NCBI GenBank assembly: GCA_004369045.1
Contig: ML213531.1
Coordinates: 184,483-248,482, forward strand
From: Heliocybe sulcata
Taxonomy: Eukaryota; Basidiomycota; Agaricomycetes; Gloeophyllales; Gloeophyllaceae
Direction of reading: 5' to 3'
DNA: 64,000 bases
Positions 1 to 10,508 of the stretch are shown here, in pieces; the first letter of the stretch is position 1, and each line of letters begins with the position of its first letter. The position numbers were made by a program, and so were the translations under genes. A model generated the notes under the pieces. The model was given only the letters and a program-made list of their open reading frames with translations, ran no database searches and was not told the DNA's origin.

Positions 1-2
1 CG

Positions 3-233
3 CAGTACGATGTCAACGCTTCGTTCGTGTTTCGGCCCGCCTCCAAGGAAGATGGCGGAGGCGCAGCGGAGATGCAGTTGGTTGCCCAAGGTGAGGGCGT
101 GCCGGCAGATATTGAGGCGATGATACCGCACTGGGTTCAGGATGAACAGTGTATACCGGGTTTCCTATCAGGCGTGACGCTGACGTGCTATGACCGATGG
201 AAGGAGAACAAAGACCAGGAGGCCCAGCAGTAG
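3..233 (+). CDS. 3' end of an unidentified protein gene (partial)
   Basis: An open frame enters from the left edge and runs to a TAG at 231-233, giving about 76 residues. No start codon is expected here because the gene begins outside the window. The tail contains acidic and aromatic patches (PHWVQDEQCIPGF) and ends in a charged, Gln-rich C-terminus (KENKDQEAQQ). I do not recognise the family. The reading frame is well formed and codon use resembles the neighbouring genes, so it is probably a real last exon. It is followed convergently by the SDR gene, with about 190 bases between the stops. Confidence 0.45.
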   Translation, partial: QYDVNASFVFRPASKEDGGGAAEMQLVAQGEGVPADIEAMIPHWVQDEQCIPGFLSGVTLTCYDRWKENKDQEAQQ

Positions 234-421
234 GCATCGTCTTATGTGCGATCAATAGCCACCTGTAGAACATATCTTTTAGTATGTACTATAACTGCTT
301 GTGCCATTTCGACCAAAATATTCTCTTGCGCCTGAGTGATGACAGAGTTGTGGCTACGGAGTTGTGGCTACGGTGCATATCTCGGAGTAATACCAATGGG
401 GGCACAACAGAAAGCGTGTAT

Positions 422-1590
422 CTAGAGCCACTGTTTACTGCCGAGGTGCGAGATGAACTGGCCAGACTTTTCTACCGTTAGATTGTCAATGACTTCCATC
501 ATATGCCGAACAGACTCCTGCGGCGTCATGGGACCCTTCCAGTGCGGATACTTCTTCTGGAATCTCCCCGCCAGCTCCATCGTCTGCTGCATATCCTCCG
601 GAGAAGCTATCGTTGCGATATAGACTGTCAGTCTGATTCATGACGAATGCAAGGGCACTCACGCTGTTCAGCTCCTGGCGGGGCCGTGCTGCTGGTGTCC
701 ACCACCCCCGGGGTCAAAGCGAGGAACGCGATGCCGTCCTTCTTGTAGTCGACCGCATACTTCGCGACCGTCATGTTTGTTGCTGCCTTGGTTATAGCAT
801 ACGGGGCGGTGGCTGTGACCTCGACTTCAAGGGTGGAGTCGAGGTCCGCCAGTCCGCTCGATATAGTGATCACTTTCTTGGCGGTACCCTTTTGGATTAA
901 GGGCAGGAATGCGTTGGTAGTGAGGACGACCCCTACGACGTTGACCTCAAACTAATATCCGTAGTGTCAATGGACGCTAGCGAAGAGAATCAAATCTGAC
1001 CCACCGATTCCCTCAGGTCTCGCGCCAGTTCATCTTGAGCTTCTGGCGGGCTTAGTCAACACGTCATGTCAGTGCATGGGGCTGGCAGGAATATAACATA
1101 AGGTACGTACTATCCACGGATACCGCCTTGAGCACGTCCGGCAGGGACCAAAGCGGCATTGTTGATGAGCACGTCTAGCTTGCCTCCAGTAACGCGGGCC
1201 ACCTCGGCGGCAGCATCCTGCAATGCACGAGTGAATATATCAATGCCCTTTAACATAGCGTCCAGCTGAGCGTACAAGCAGAGCTTTAGAGTCCGTGATG
1301 TCAGCCTGGAGTACATGGACGTTCGGGCGGTTGATGTCTGCCAGCTTTGTGGCCGTGTTCTTGTTACGAACCAGCGCGAAGACCTGGTTCTCCGGATTGG
1401 AGCTCTGTTAAACGGCCCTCAGCACTCATATAAGAATGGTCGACAACTGCAGACAGAGCGTACCAGCTGATTGACGAATTCAAGCTGTCCGATTAGTTAT
1501 AGGACACTGGTTAGCATTGCGATTTCAAGGACTGCCTCATTTACTCACCCCGATTCCTCGGGAGGCTCCTGTAACGACGTAAAAAACCAT
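422..1590 (-). CDS. Short-chain dehydrogenase/reductase (SDR), intron-split
   Basis: NAD(P)-dependent oxidoreductase of the classical SDR fold; the substrate cannot be told from sequence. The ATG at 1590 opens MVFYVVTGASRGIG, where TGASRGIG is the Rossmann cofactor loop (TGxxxGxG). A later exon holds KLDVLINNAAL (the NNAG-type structural motif, about 1190-1150). A further exon reads VITISSG followed by APYAITKAATNM (the Ser, Tyr and Lys of the catalytic Ser..YxxxK set). The last exon ends ISHLGSKQWL with the stop at 422-424. At least five exons are needed, with normal GT..AG introns, for example gtacgct..gcattgcag before DAAAEVARV. Nothing looks broken. Proximity to the P450 and MFS genes suggests, but does not prove, a shared metabolic role. 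Confidence 0.8.
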
Positions 1591-2181
1591 TCTTATGGGG
1601 ATTAATGCTGTTTAAAAGGTGGAACTGTCGGAGGCCTCTTTTATATTCAGTCAGAATCGGGCGGCCGGTGCCGGCATATAGCGAATTTGCATACTCAGGT
1701 ACACGTCATCTCTTGGCAGCTCATCTTGGCTAACTTGTGGACAACTGCTCGCGATGTTAACTTGCAGTGCTTGAAGCTTGCAGCTGAAGCTTGACAGCTA
1801 AGTTTGTCAGATTCATGTTTGGAATATTGGCGATATCCAGTCGATGCCGGAGTCGCAATGCGCCGTACGCGAGCAGCTTTCAAGTAAAAACCAGCCCATC
1901 TTTGAAAGCCTTGATTGTGCGTAGACACAGCAGCACTTGTACTTGCCAGTGGAATCAAGGCTGAACGAAGGGCGCTCGGTTAGCATTACACAGCGCTCTT
2001 CACCTCAATGATCGATGTCCAGTAAGATCAGCTTATTATGACCGCTAGAGTTACAAGAGAGGAGAAACGCCGTAGCGAAGCAACCATATGCATGTGGCCC
2101 AGCAGCCAGGATAACCCACGCCACATATACAGTGTGGCCAGCCCAGCACTACTTTGGTATCACAACCTCCACAACCAACGA
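1591..2181. other. Intergenic, divergent promoter space
   Basis: This 590-base stretch separates the SDR start (-) from the zinc-ribbon gene start (+). It contains short open frames on both strands with no recognisable motif. I see no repeat or RNA gene. It presumably holds both promoters. Confidence 0.4.
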
Positions 2182-3411
2182 ATGACTGCTTCAGCACAAG
2201 ACGAGCCCGACATTCCGGTCGCATCTCGCGAAAACGACTCACCAGGAGGCTCACAATCGACGCGCAAGTGTACATATTGTAGTAATCGGCTGCCCGTCAC
2301 CGACAAGTACAAACTGTGTGAACGTTGCAGGATCAAATACCGAGAATACTTCAAGAAGAGACAAGAGGAAAAGCAGGTTCTGCGAAGTGAACTGAAGGCC
2401 TACGAAAGTATCGCGGCTGGACCCTCCAACGCGTCGAAGACGGCTGGACATGCGGAGAATCAGGAACGTAGGTCATTTCGAGCGTCGTGCGCGCTCAAGT
2501 ATAGTCTGACATTATCCGCAAACTTTTCGTCTGTAGACTCTCCACCACTAAGGCGATGCGGGAGATGTAGAAAGCGCGTGGACGGGACCCAGATAACCAA
2601 GATTTGCGACGACTGCGCGGCTTACAACCGATCTCGAACCAAGAAAGCTCGCCAACTCGCCAAAGACGAACCGTTGACTGTGGATCAGTTCCGTTCCGCG
2701 GTATCTTCAACCTCCACTGGCATTGAATATGATGCCGAGAGAGTGGTGGCAGTATGGAACGGAGTCCGGTCGCTGACAGTGAGATCTGGAATTATTCTGT
2801 CCCTGTCCCGACAACTGCACTCACGACTGCCAGGAGACAGGTGCGGTCGCCGAGGCCTCCACTGGGCGGAGCATATACGAGTATCAAATGGACGTTCAAC
2901 TCTTCCTTGCTTTGAGGTCCTTCTTTATCACCTCGTCTCAGCGTCTGCAGCCTATGAAATGCTTGGCATGCTATGCAATCCTGCGGGATCCCAAGGTCAA
3001 CTATCGTAGTCGAGCTCGCGCGGTCGCTGATGTGCTATCCACGGAAATCAAGCTCCGCTTCAAGTATATGCATCCGTCGACCAGTTGCAAGGATCGTCCG
3101 TATTAATGCGTCATTTTTACAGGAAGGGCCATCGATTGTTCTCACAAGAAGGAGAGACACACGCACAAGATATGTACATGTGCGAATGCAATATCCCATC
3201 CAGCGTCCGAGTCTTCTCCCGACCTGAAGACGCTCAAGGCGCATCGTCACCTGACAGGTGCGGAGGCCTAATCATCGTACGCGTTGCGTACGACGACAGG
3301 CATCCATCTGGGCTTCCAGGGGAGAAGATTACCGTCGGTGTAGACCACCCGACGCAGTCCTCAGTTCCACATCCTTTGCAATCGTCTGGTGCAGTCAGGC
3401 TTTCTTCGTGA
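2182..3411 (+). CDS. Cys-rich protein with two zinc-ribbon-like repeats, exon limits uncertain
   Basis: The start is placed at the ATG at 2182 (MTASAQDEPD), just before the first Cys cluster; an in-frame ATG at 2038 is also possible. Two related CxxC..CxxC units are visible: CTYCSNRLPVTDKYKLCERC and, after an intron at about 2467-2536, CGRCRKRVDGTQITKICDDC. Each is followed by a basic stretch (YREYFKKRQ, YNRSRTKKAR). Basidiomycetes have many uncharacterised proteins with one or more such units followed by a longer domain that begins with a conserved helical segment; here that segment is EYQMDVQLFLALRS (about 2880-2920). Downstream exons (to about 3411) give further Cys- and His-containing peptide, but their splice sites and final frame are not certain. 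The pattern suggests DNA or RNA binding. Function unknown. Confidence 0.5.
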
Positions 3412-3492
3412 TGCTATTGGATGTATACATCACATGCAGAATCTCTCAATCGTACAAGCCTCCATATACACATAATATCGTTCGCGTCTCAT

Positions 3493-6201
3493 CTACTCCC
3501 TGTCGAAGATGGCAGGGTGCCGCGAAATCCAGCTTCGAACCCTCTTGCCGTACACATACATGGGCACTGCCGTCAACACACTGCAAGATCACCGTCAGCA
3601 CCTCCTGTCCAGAAATTTATAACACGGTACGCACCAAAGGGCAGTCAGGCCGGCAAGGATTCCGAACGCTAGTCAACGCGTAAGTCAAAAGAAATTGTAT
3701 TAACGGTTTGCGAACATACTGTGGAGAACGCCCATATTCTGCACCCACTCGACCGAGAACTGAGAGAATCCGTAAAGGATCAAGTTCTGGCAAAGATTTT
3801 AACACAGCTACAACAAGGCACACTCAGCAGACTCACCTTGATAAAGTTAATGAGCGCGAAGCATTCGGGCGAGTGCTTCCTGTGGACGTCGATTACATAC
3901 GTCTGACGACCTCTCAGGACGCTAGTTTACCGGAAAACAACATACAGCGACGCACCACAATGGCAGTTGACCCGATTCCCTGGCCTGCGTTGATGAGACT
4001 ATACATGATAACAGGGCCTGTCGGAAACGATGAGCTCAGTTATTATATCTCTCGTACAACGAGGACTCACCTATCCAATGTACGCCTTTGCTCTGCATCA
4101 AGGCCCAGAACGCGAACCCGGCGACCTCCAGGATCAACATCAACACCATCACGTACATGCGCGACTCCGGTTCGTAGACGCCCTTATTGTGCTTTGCGAA
4201 CCACGTCGCCGAGTAATCGGTGAGTGGCCCGGCAATGAATGTCGTGATAATCCCAGCCACCAGGGGACCGATGGAGACCAGTCCAACCTGGGACGTGTTG
4301 AAATTGTACGGCGGGCCACCGAAGACGACGCTGGATACCGCAGATAGGATCACGAGCCAGCACGTGGTCAACCTGTGCGGCAGTCAATAAACTTCCTCGC
4401 GCAAGGGACGCAATCTCTACTAACCCATAGCTGTGAATAACCATCGGTTAGCGTTCATGCTGATTGCAACTGGGTGATACTCACGAAAAGATGGTGAACC
4501 AGATGACTGGTGATAGCTAGTGCTGGTTGGTAAACATACCGTCCCGGGATGATTGAACGATGGTACTCACAACAAAGGGGAACGGGCGGAAAAATACTTC
4601 GAACAGGCTGACTTTGCTCACATACTACGAGGTGTTAGAGCTCCCTGTCACGGCATCAGCTAACATGAACGACGTACACCCGACCATGGCTTGAGCTCCT
4701 GCCAGTATGTCTTCGGTGGAAGGTACTCGCCGCTTGGGTACACGGCTACGGCTTCCACGTCTGTGACAGGCACCTTTTCGGACGCGTCTTCAACCGTCTT
4801 CTCATCGGCCGCCGAGGTGGAATCTGTGTCCACGGTCTCTGGTGTTTTACGATCGTACTAGAGGAGGTAAACACTCGTCGAGTGATGATGGGAAAAGAAG
4901 ACGTACCGAAGTCTCCGGCACCAGGAAGAATATGAGAATCAGGGCGATTCCGTGGAAGATCGTTATCAACCAAAAGCACCATCTCCATCCCAGTGTGTTG
5001 GAAGCAATGACATAACCATTGGCTTATCGAGGGCATGGGTTAGTGACGAAAAGTGAGAAAGCAAGGATCCAACGCTCACCGATGGGAGCTGCAGGGAGGA
5101 AGATAACCCATGACATTAGCTACGTAGAAGCGAGGAGATGCCGAACCCTCAGGTGCGTACCAATGCTGATGCCTACAGATGCCGCAATTAGCCGACGTTT
5201 CACCACGTATCCCACAGATACTCACCGAGACTAATAGCAAGCCCTGCATTGCTAATTAGATCGATAGCTTGAACCGTGAATAATATGAAAACGTACCCCA
5301 TATTGCTACTCGGAAACCACGCTGATGGACGAAAAATACGTCTATAGAAAATCAGGACGACATGTAACGCAGGGTACGGATTGGTCTACCTCCTATAGTT
5401 GCTGTCACCAATGACTCGTACGCTGCCTAGGACATCGTACTTGGTCTTCAGATATGTGCTCGACAAGACAGGAGAAGATCTCACCATGCCGAATCCCTGG
5501 AACACTCGGGACACAAGGAAAGAGGGAAGGCCCTGCGATACCGCCGACCAGATGGAGCAGGTAAACAGCAAAAGCATAGAAATGAGAAAGACCGGTCGCC
5601 TTCCGTATTTTACGGCGATTGGAGCCTGAAGCATCATGAAGCAGCCCAAAGCCAGGATTGTATCGCCGTTCCTGGTGAAATCAGGTAAACAAAAGACGTT
5701 AGAGTGTCCGAATAGTACTCACGAAGCCGCTGCAGTATTGGCGCTGACATGCCACTGCTGTCCGAGGAGGACATATCCAGGTGCAAGCAAAGGACCTACC
5801 GCGCCGCTGTATATGCCATTAGAATCACTGGCCATGACGCATTTAGAGCATATGCTTACACAAGACCAGCACCGTAGCAGATGGACCAGAAGAGAGCTTC
5901 CTTCTTCCACGTCGGCCAATTTAATGGATCCTAACGTACAAAAGACGGGTGAGTGATCTCGCGCCGGAAATACTGGAGGGTGACTCGCCCTTGGATCGTC
6001 AGAAGGTTGCGGTACAAGAACGATATGCGCAGACTGGCCAGTCCCTTTCTTGACACTGCTTGCTGCGTTACCCTTCTGCAAGTCTTCTAAGAGGGCTGTG
6101 CCAGGCACCTGACAATACTCGGGTTAGTAGAATTGCAACAACAGGTGATATGCACGGCTTACATGGTCGAGATGGCGGTCCTCAAGTACACCTAGAGCCA
6201 T
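3493..6201 (-). CDS. MFS transporter 1 (DHA1/Hol1-like), paralogue of the copy at 10.5 kb
   Basis: Twelve-helix drug/proton antiporter-like membrane protein. The ATG at 6201 opens MALGVLEDRHLDH, identical in layout to the second transporter at 10509. A short first exon is followed by an intron and VPGTALLEDLQKGN. Hallmarks: VLVPQPSDDP before helix 1, the MFS loop VKYGRRPVF between helices 2 and 3 (about 5600), helix text such as FLISMLLLFTCSIWSAVSQG, and a second half with TTCWLVILSAVSSVVF and GPLTDYSATWFAKHNKGVYE (about 4360-4180). The last exon ends VYGKRVRSWISRHPAIFDRE, with the stop at 3493-3495. About a dozen small introns lie at the same places as in the paralogue. I see no break. Substrate unknown; export of a toxin or metabolite handled by the adjacent P450 is an inference. 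Confidence 0.8.
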
Positions 6202-7520
6202 GACGGACGGCGAGGTCTGTGGAGTGAGCGCAAGCCTGGGCTTCCCGGACTTGACCCTCCCAGGTTCTTATAGGCGAAATTCCCAGAAGGTCTGTCCATC
6301 CATCTTCTGACTTCACAGTGTAGTCGAGAAGCACAGGTGGCGCATCTCGTGGTATGGGACCCTCGCTAACAACAACTTTACCTGGTTCGGAGTGGGAAAG
6401 ATGATTCGTTTGGTTAGCGGAAGGGTCACGAGAGCCAAGTGCTGTGACGACGGTAGCTCACTCGGCGCTCGCACACGCGCAGTCCCCCATTCGGCGAAGT
6501 AGTGACCGGTATTATCGCCGCATTGCAACAACCTAGTGATGGGTGTACATCAACGAGTATGACCATCATTAGCCTGAGGTAGCCCGCGGACTTCTCCTTG
6601 AAGCCCTGGTGCTATGAGAGCGTCACGGCGTCAATATTAGCAACATCAGGGACATCGGGAATCCATGGGATACGTGGCAGCGATCGCTTGCAATTGCCCA
6701 ACGGTAGGAGAGCGGACCTTATCTGATATCCTATGAACGTACGAGGTGGTTGGCCCGCCGAAGAAGTTCTCCTTGTTTCTTCCCATGAATTGTTCCTTCG
6801 TACCACTCCACATTCCGTGACATGGACCAGTATTTATAGACGACTGTGAGAGGCTTGGATATCGATGCAGGAAATCTGAAAATGGTCACCGCATCAGTTC
6901 CAGGTGGGCTGTAAGTTCAAGTCCCGCAATCAGGTGAACTACAGACAAGCCAATAGGACTCGTCATTCATTTCCTGACCAGCTTCAATGACGTCTGCTCG
7001 AAATGAAGACCGACGGAAGTTCCTCACCAATCATAAGCTTATGGATAAATAGTTGACTCGACTCCTCACGATCAACCTCGGCGCATGCAATGAAAAGCTT
7101 CTTCTGAAGGCGGTTCCGCAGGCGAGGTGACCACGGGCCCGCGACCACGACCCACGGACATGCTAAACCGGATAATTTGATGACCAGCATGAATCCGCGC
7201 TGCAATCCTGCCCCGAATGTCGCAGCGCTCTACGTTGATGACCGGTCAGCTGTCATTTCCATCCCGGAAACACAGATTATGCAAGGTTGCACCAAGGCAC
7301 GCACTCCTAACCTAAGGCGCTGACCTGCAGAAACCAGGCCAACTGACACAATGCGGAGTGTCGCTCAAGAGCGGTCTAGTCGCGGAACAGAACTGAAAGA
7401 TATCATTACAGGCACGACCGCGGGCACCCTGACATATTGTACAAAACGTAAGATACCCTCGTCCTAGGCGAACATTGTATGAGTTTCGACCAAGTGGAAA
7501 GTGGTGCAAGACTCACCCTC
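6202..7520. other. Gene-poor gap, possible decayed coding remnants
   Basis: These 1.3 kb lie between the start of MFS 1 and the stop of the P450, both on the minus strand. Short minus-strand frames look coding-like, for example at 6984-7205 and a 6831-6650 frame containing GRNKENFFGGPTTSYVHRIS, but they do not join through clear splice sites and match no family I recognise. The stretch may hold a decayed gene plus the MFS promoter. Confidence 0.35.
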
Positions 7521-9996
7521 TTAATCGTAATAATTCTCGAAGACCTTCAGGTCCTCCAACGCGTCCTTTGCCTCCCGCTCGATCGTCTCCCTAATTTCAT
7601 TGTTCCTAGCCTAGATCACGGACCTGATTCATATCCCTTCACCGTAGACAATATCCGAAACTTACCTCAATCTTGCAGGGGAAGGGATGCGGTCTGGTGT
7701 TGAACCCGCCCGTGTAGCCAGTCTCCATAGATGCATCCGGGGTGATTTCGTTGCCGCTGATGGGATGAACAGCCTTGGAGAAGTTGAATGCCCATAAGAG
7801 TCGGGTCGCCGTGAGATAGAGGGCTGGATAGACATCATCAATATACGATGACAATGATATGAAAGGCGAGATCGTACATCGCTCGGCAAAGTATGCACCG
7901 GGACAGACACTTTGCGATCGTCATGATTTAGAACGGAATCCAGAGACATCCCGCATGACTCACCGTCTTCCCCACCCAAAGGACCTGTATGCGCAATGTG
8001 TGAGAACGTTGACCGCTGCAGATAATGACCTCGACTTACGAATGGCCCTTTGCGCCAGTGCCAGGGTATTGACGATCACCCAAGAACCTCTCAGGCTAGA
8101 GGAGCATATATCAACGACATGGTCGACAGACGGATTAGGCATCATCTGCGCACCCTAAACGCCTCCGGATCCTCGTACGTCTTCGGGTTCATGTGAATAC
8201 TCCAAAGGTTTCCTAGGCTAGGTATATAGGATTATCGTCAGTGAGCCACATCGAGGAACTGGGAAGACCCACATAATTGCGCCCTTCGGTATGAAGTATT
8301 GCTTCCCCTCCCACTCGAAGATGTCGTCTTCTGTGCTCGCATGAGGCGTCCCTCCGAGGATGGCGACGGGTCTCCACCGCAGCTGATAACGGTCGCAAGA
8401 TCGGTGAGGAGGGCAAAGATCTCTCGGACGACAAACTCACAATTTCCTTGATTACAGCCTACACCCGCCATATCGGTATCAGTGCGAAGCGGAAGATATC
8501 TCTTTACGCATTAGGCACGCACCTGTACATACACCAGCTTCTCCTCGTCGTCCCAATCCGGACTCCTACCTCTGCCAACGACGCGGTCAAGCTCCTCGTG
8601 CGCCTTCTGCTGAACCTCCGGATGTAAGATCAAAGCGAGGACGAGCGACTGCAGCGTCGCAGACGTCGTATCTACTCCGGCGCCGAAAAGGGAGCCAGGC
8701 GCGCCGTTGAACTCCATATCGTCGAGTTCAGGGTATTTCTCGCGGTTCTCCAGCATGAGCTTCGCGTAACTAACAGGTATCTGAGTTACACAAAGGATAT
8801 GGCATGTGTTGAAACGTACCTGTGCGGGGCGATACCTTGTTCCATTTTCCTCTGAACCTCCTGCACGAGCGAGCGGAGATTAGCGCGGCCTTGCTCACGG
8901 TACTGTAGCGCAGATTTCTTGATCGGGTTCATGAAAGACGGGAGGAAGCGTAAAGCCGGGAACGTTTCATGCCCTACGTATCACGATTCATTGATAAGTG
9001 ATCGGCACGCGAAGCAAAGAGAGGACCCACATTGTGCACCGGGGACGTTGATACTCGTTAGGAAGTCGATATTCGACGTAAGCTTCTGGTAGGCTCCGTC
9101 GGTATTAATGTCTAGTACACGCCGACCGTATGCAATGGCCACCACGGAAGAGGCTGTATATCTACAGAGGAACCTTGTGAGCCGATAGTCGTAGTACCGA
9201 CATTCGCGCAACATTACCTGTAGATCTAGATGGATAACTTTGTGAACATGAGAGAGCAGTAACGTATGCGCGTGAACTTACGAGATTGTACCAATCCTCG
9301 GGTTTGGAGAGAAGGTCGTTAGCCAGAACCTTGCCTTCCATCTCCATGACCGGGCGATATGCTGCGTTACAATACATCTTTTAGAAAGAGAAATACCAAT
9401 GGAAGTGGGGAACATACTATCCACGCTCTTGGGCATCGTTGCGAGATGAAGTGCTTTGCGGTACGCTCTCCATCGTTCTCCATAAGGTGCGAATAATATC
9501 GTACGGTCTGAGCATATGCATTAGCTCGTATACACTCGGGCGGAGATGATTTCGTACTCTCTGTAAGGAGATCGCCTGCGACCACGAACCTTGGCCGAGA
9601 GCTGTACTTCGTCGACCTCCTCTCCATCAGCTCAACTGCAATCTAGTGTCAGAATTTATCGGGATCAGCTTCGCTGTCAATCGTCGACCCGTGTCGGAGA
9701 AAGATTATCGTTCAACGCACCTCTGGATCGCCAATCAAGATGGTAGGCGTCGTTCCATTCCACACCGTCAATATGGGACCATACTCTTCATTCCATTTTC
9801 GAAACGCAATCCAGCTCTTCTCCTTTGGAATGTCGAGCTTGTTTCCAACGAACGGGAGCGGACGCTTGTTGCCAGGTGTCGGAGGCATGTTCTTTGGGCG
9901 ACGCAGCTCCTGAGTGATAATCGAAGTAAGCAGCGCGACGACGACGACGCCGAGCGCCTGCAAGGCGACTTTCGCGGCAGTTGCGTAGAGTGACAT
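7521..9996 (-). CDS. Cytochrome P450 monooxygenase, membrane anchored
   Basis: Haem-thiolate monooxygenase of the ER membrane, needing a P450 reductase. The ATG at 9996 (MSLYATAAK) starts just before a single membrane helix (VALQALGVVVVALLTSI) and a Pro-rich hinge (PKNMPPTPGNKRPLP); an upstream in-frame ATG at 10077 is less likely because it would precede the anchor by 27 residues. The I-helix oxygen-binding motif is FGAGVDTTSAT (about 8680). The K-helix ExxR is KEILRWRP after splicing at about 8450-8390. The haem loop is FGWGRRVCPGAYFAER, with the intron between GRR and VCPG removed (about 7960-7880). The C-terminus is EDLKVFENYYD and the stop is at 7521-7523. All catalytic features are present. 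It shares a divergent promoter with MFS transporter 2, so a linked oxidation/export role is plausible. Substrate unknown. Confidence 0.85.
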
Positions 9997-10508
9997 GTCG
10001 AGACCACCGTTCTGTTCAACTTCGGCGAAGCGATGATTGCGCTGGTCGACGAGCAAAATAAACGAAACAATATCCACGACGAGGAGAGCCCATTAGCCTG
10101 AATGGATTACGCAGAGGTCTCGTGGCCGAATGCATGATATTCCCAGCTGTATAAGATGAAATGTATTTGCCATAGGAGGTCCCAGCAAGTGGGTCACGAG
10201 AAAGAATCAGGATACGCGTGGATGCGATTGGTCGGACGCACAGGGCCGCCGGTGATTGGCTGTTCGCGGCCACTACCCCGCCTCCTGAACAGACTCAATT
10301 TGTTCCTGGCTGCACCCCGTGGGGAAGGATGAACAGTAGAACCGGAGCCAAACTACTTCGAGGCCTTGTGATTGGCGCAAGTTGGCGCTCCAATTATTGA
10401 GAGACAACGGGCTTGGCCGCCAAATTCTCGTATATAAAATGTGGGTGGTAATGGGCACCTCCTTTGGCGCCGGCTGTTCAACTGCGACGTTGCATTTTGG
10501 TATACACA
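9997..10508. promoter_or_regulatory. Divergent P450 / MFS 2 promoter region
   Basis: This 512-base intergenic region separates the P450 start (-) from the MFS start (+) and must contain both promoters. A TATA-like run (tatataaaat, 10431-10440) lies about 70 bases upstream of the MFS ATG, a normal spacing. No operator can be named from sequence alone. Confidence 0.5.
10431..10440 (+). promoter_or_regulatory. TATA-like element of MFS transporter 2
   Basis: The sequence tatataaaat lies about 70 bases before the ATG at 10509. Position and sequence fit a fungal TATA box; there is no experimental support. Confidence 0.4.

Noticed and set aside
3520-3560. A GGTTCGA-type B box (ttcgaaccctc) suggesting a tRNA
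   Set aside because: It lies inside the last exon of MFS transporter 1 (VRSWISRHP) and has no A box or stems.
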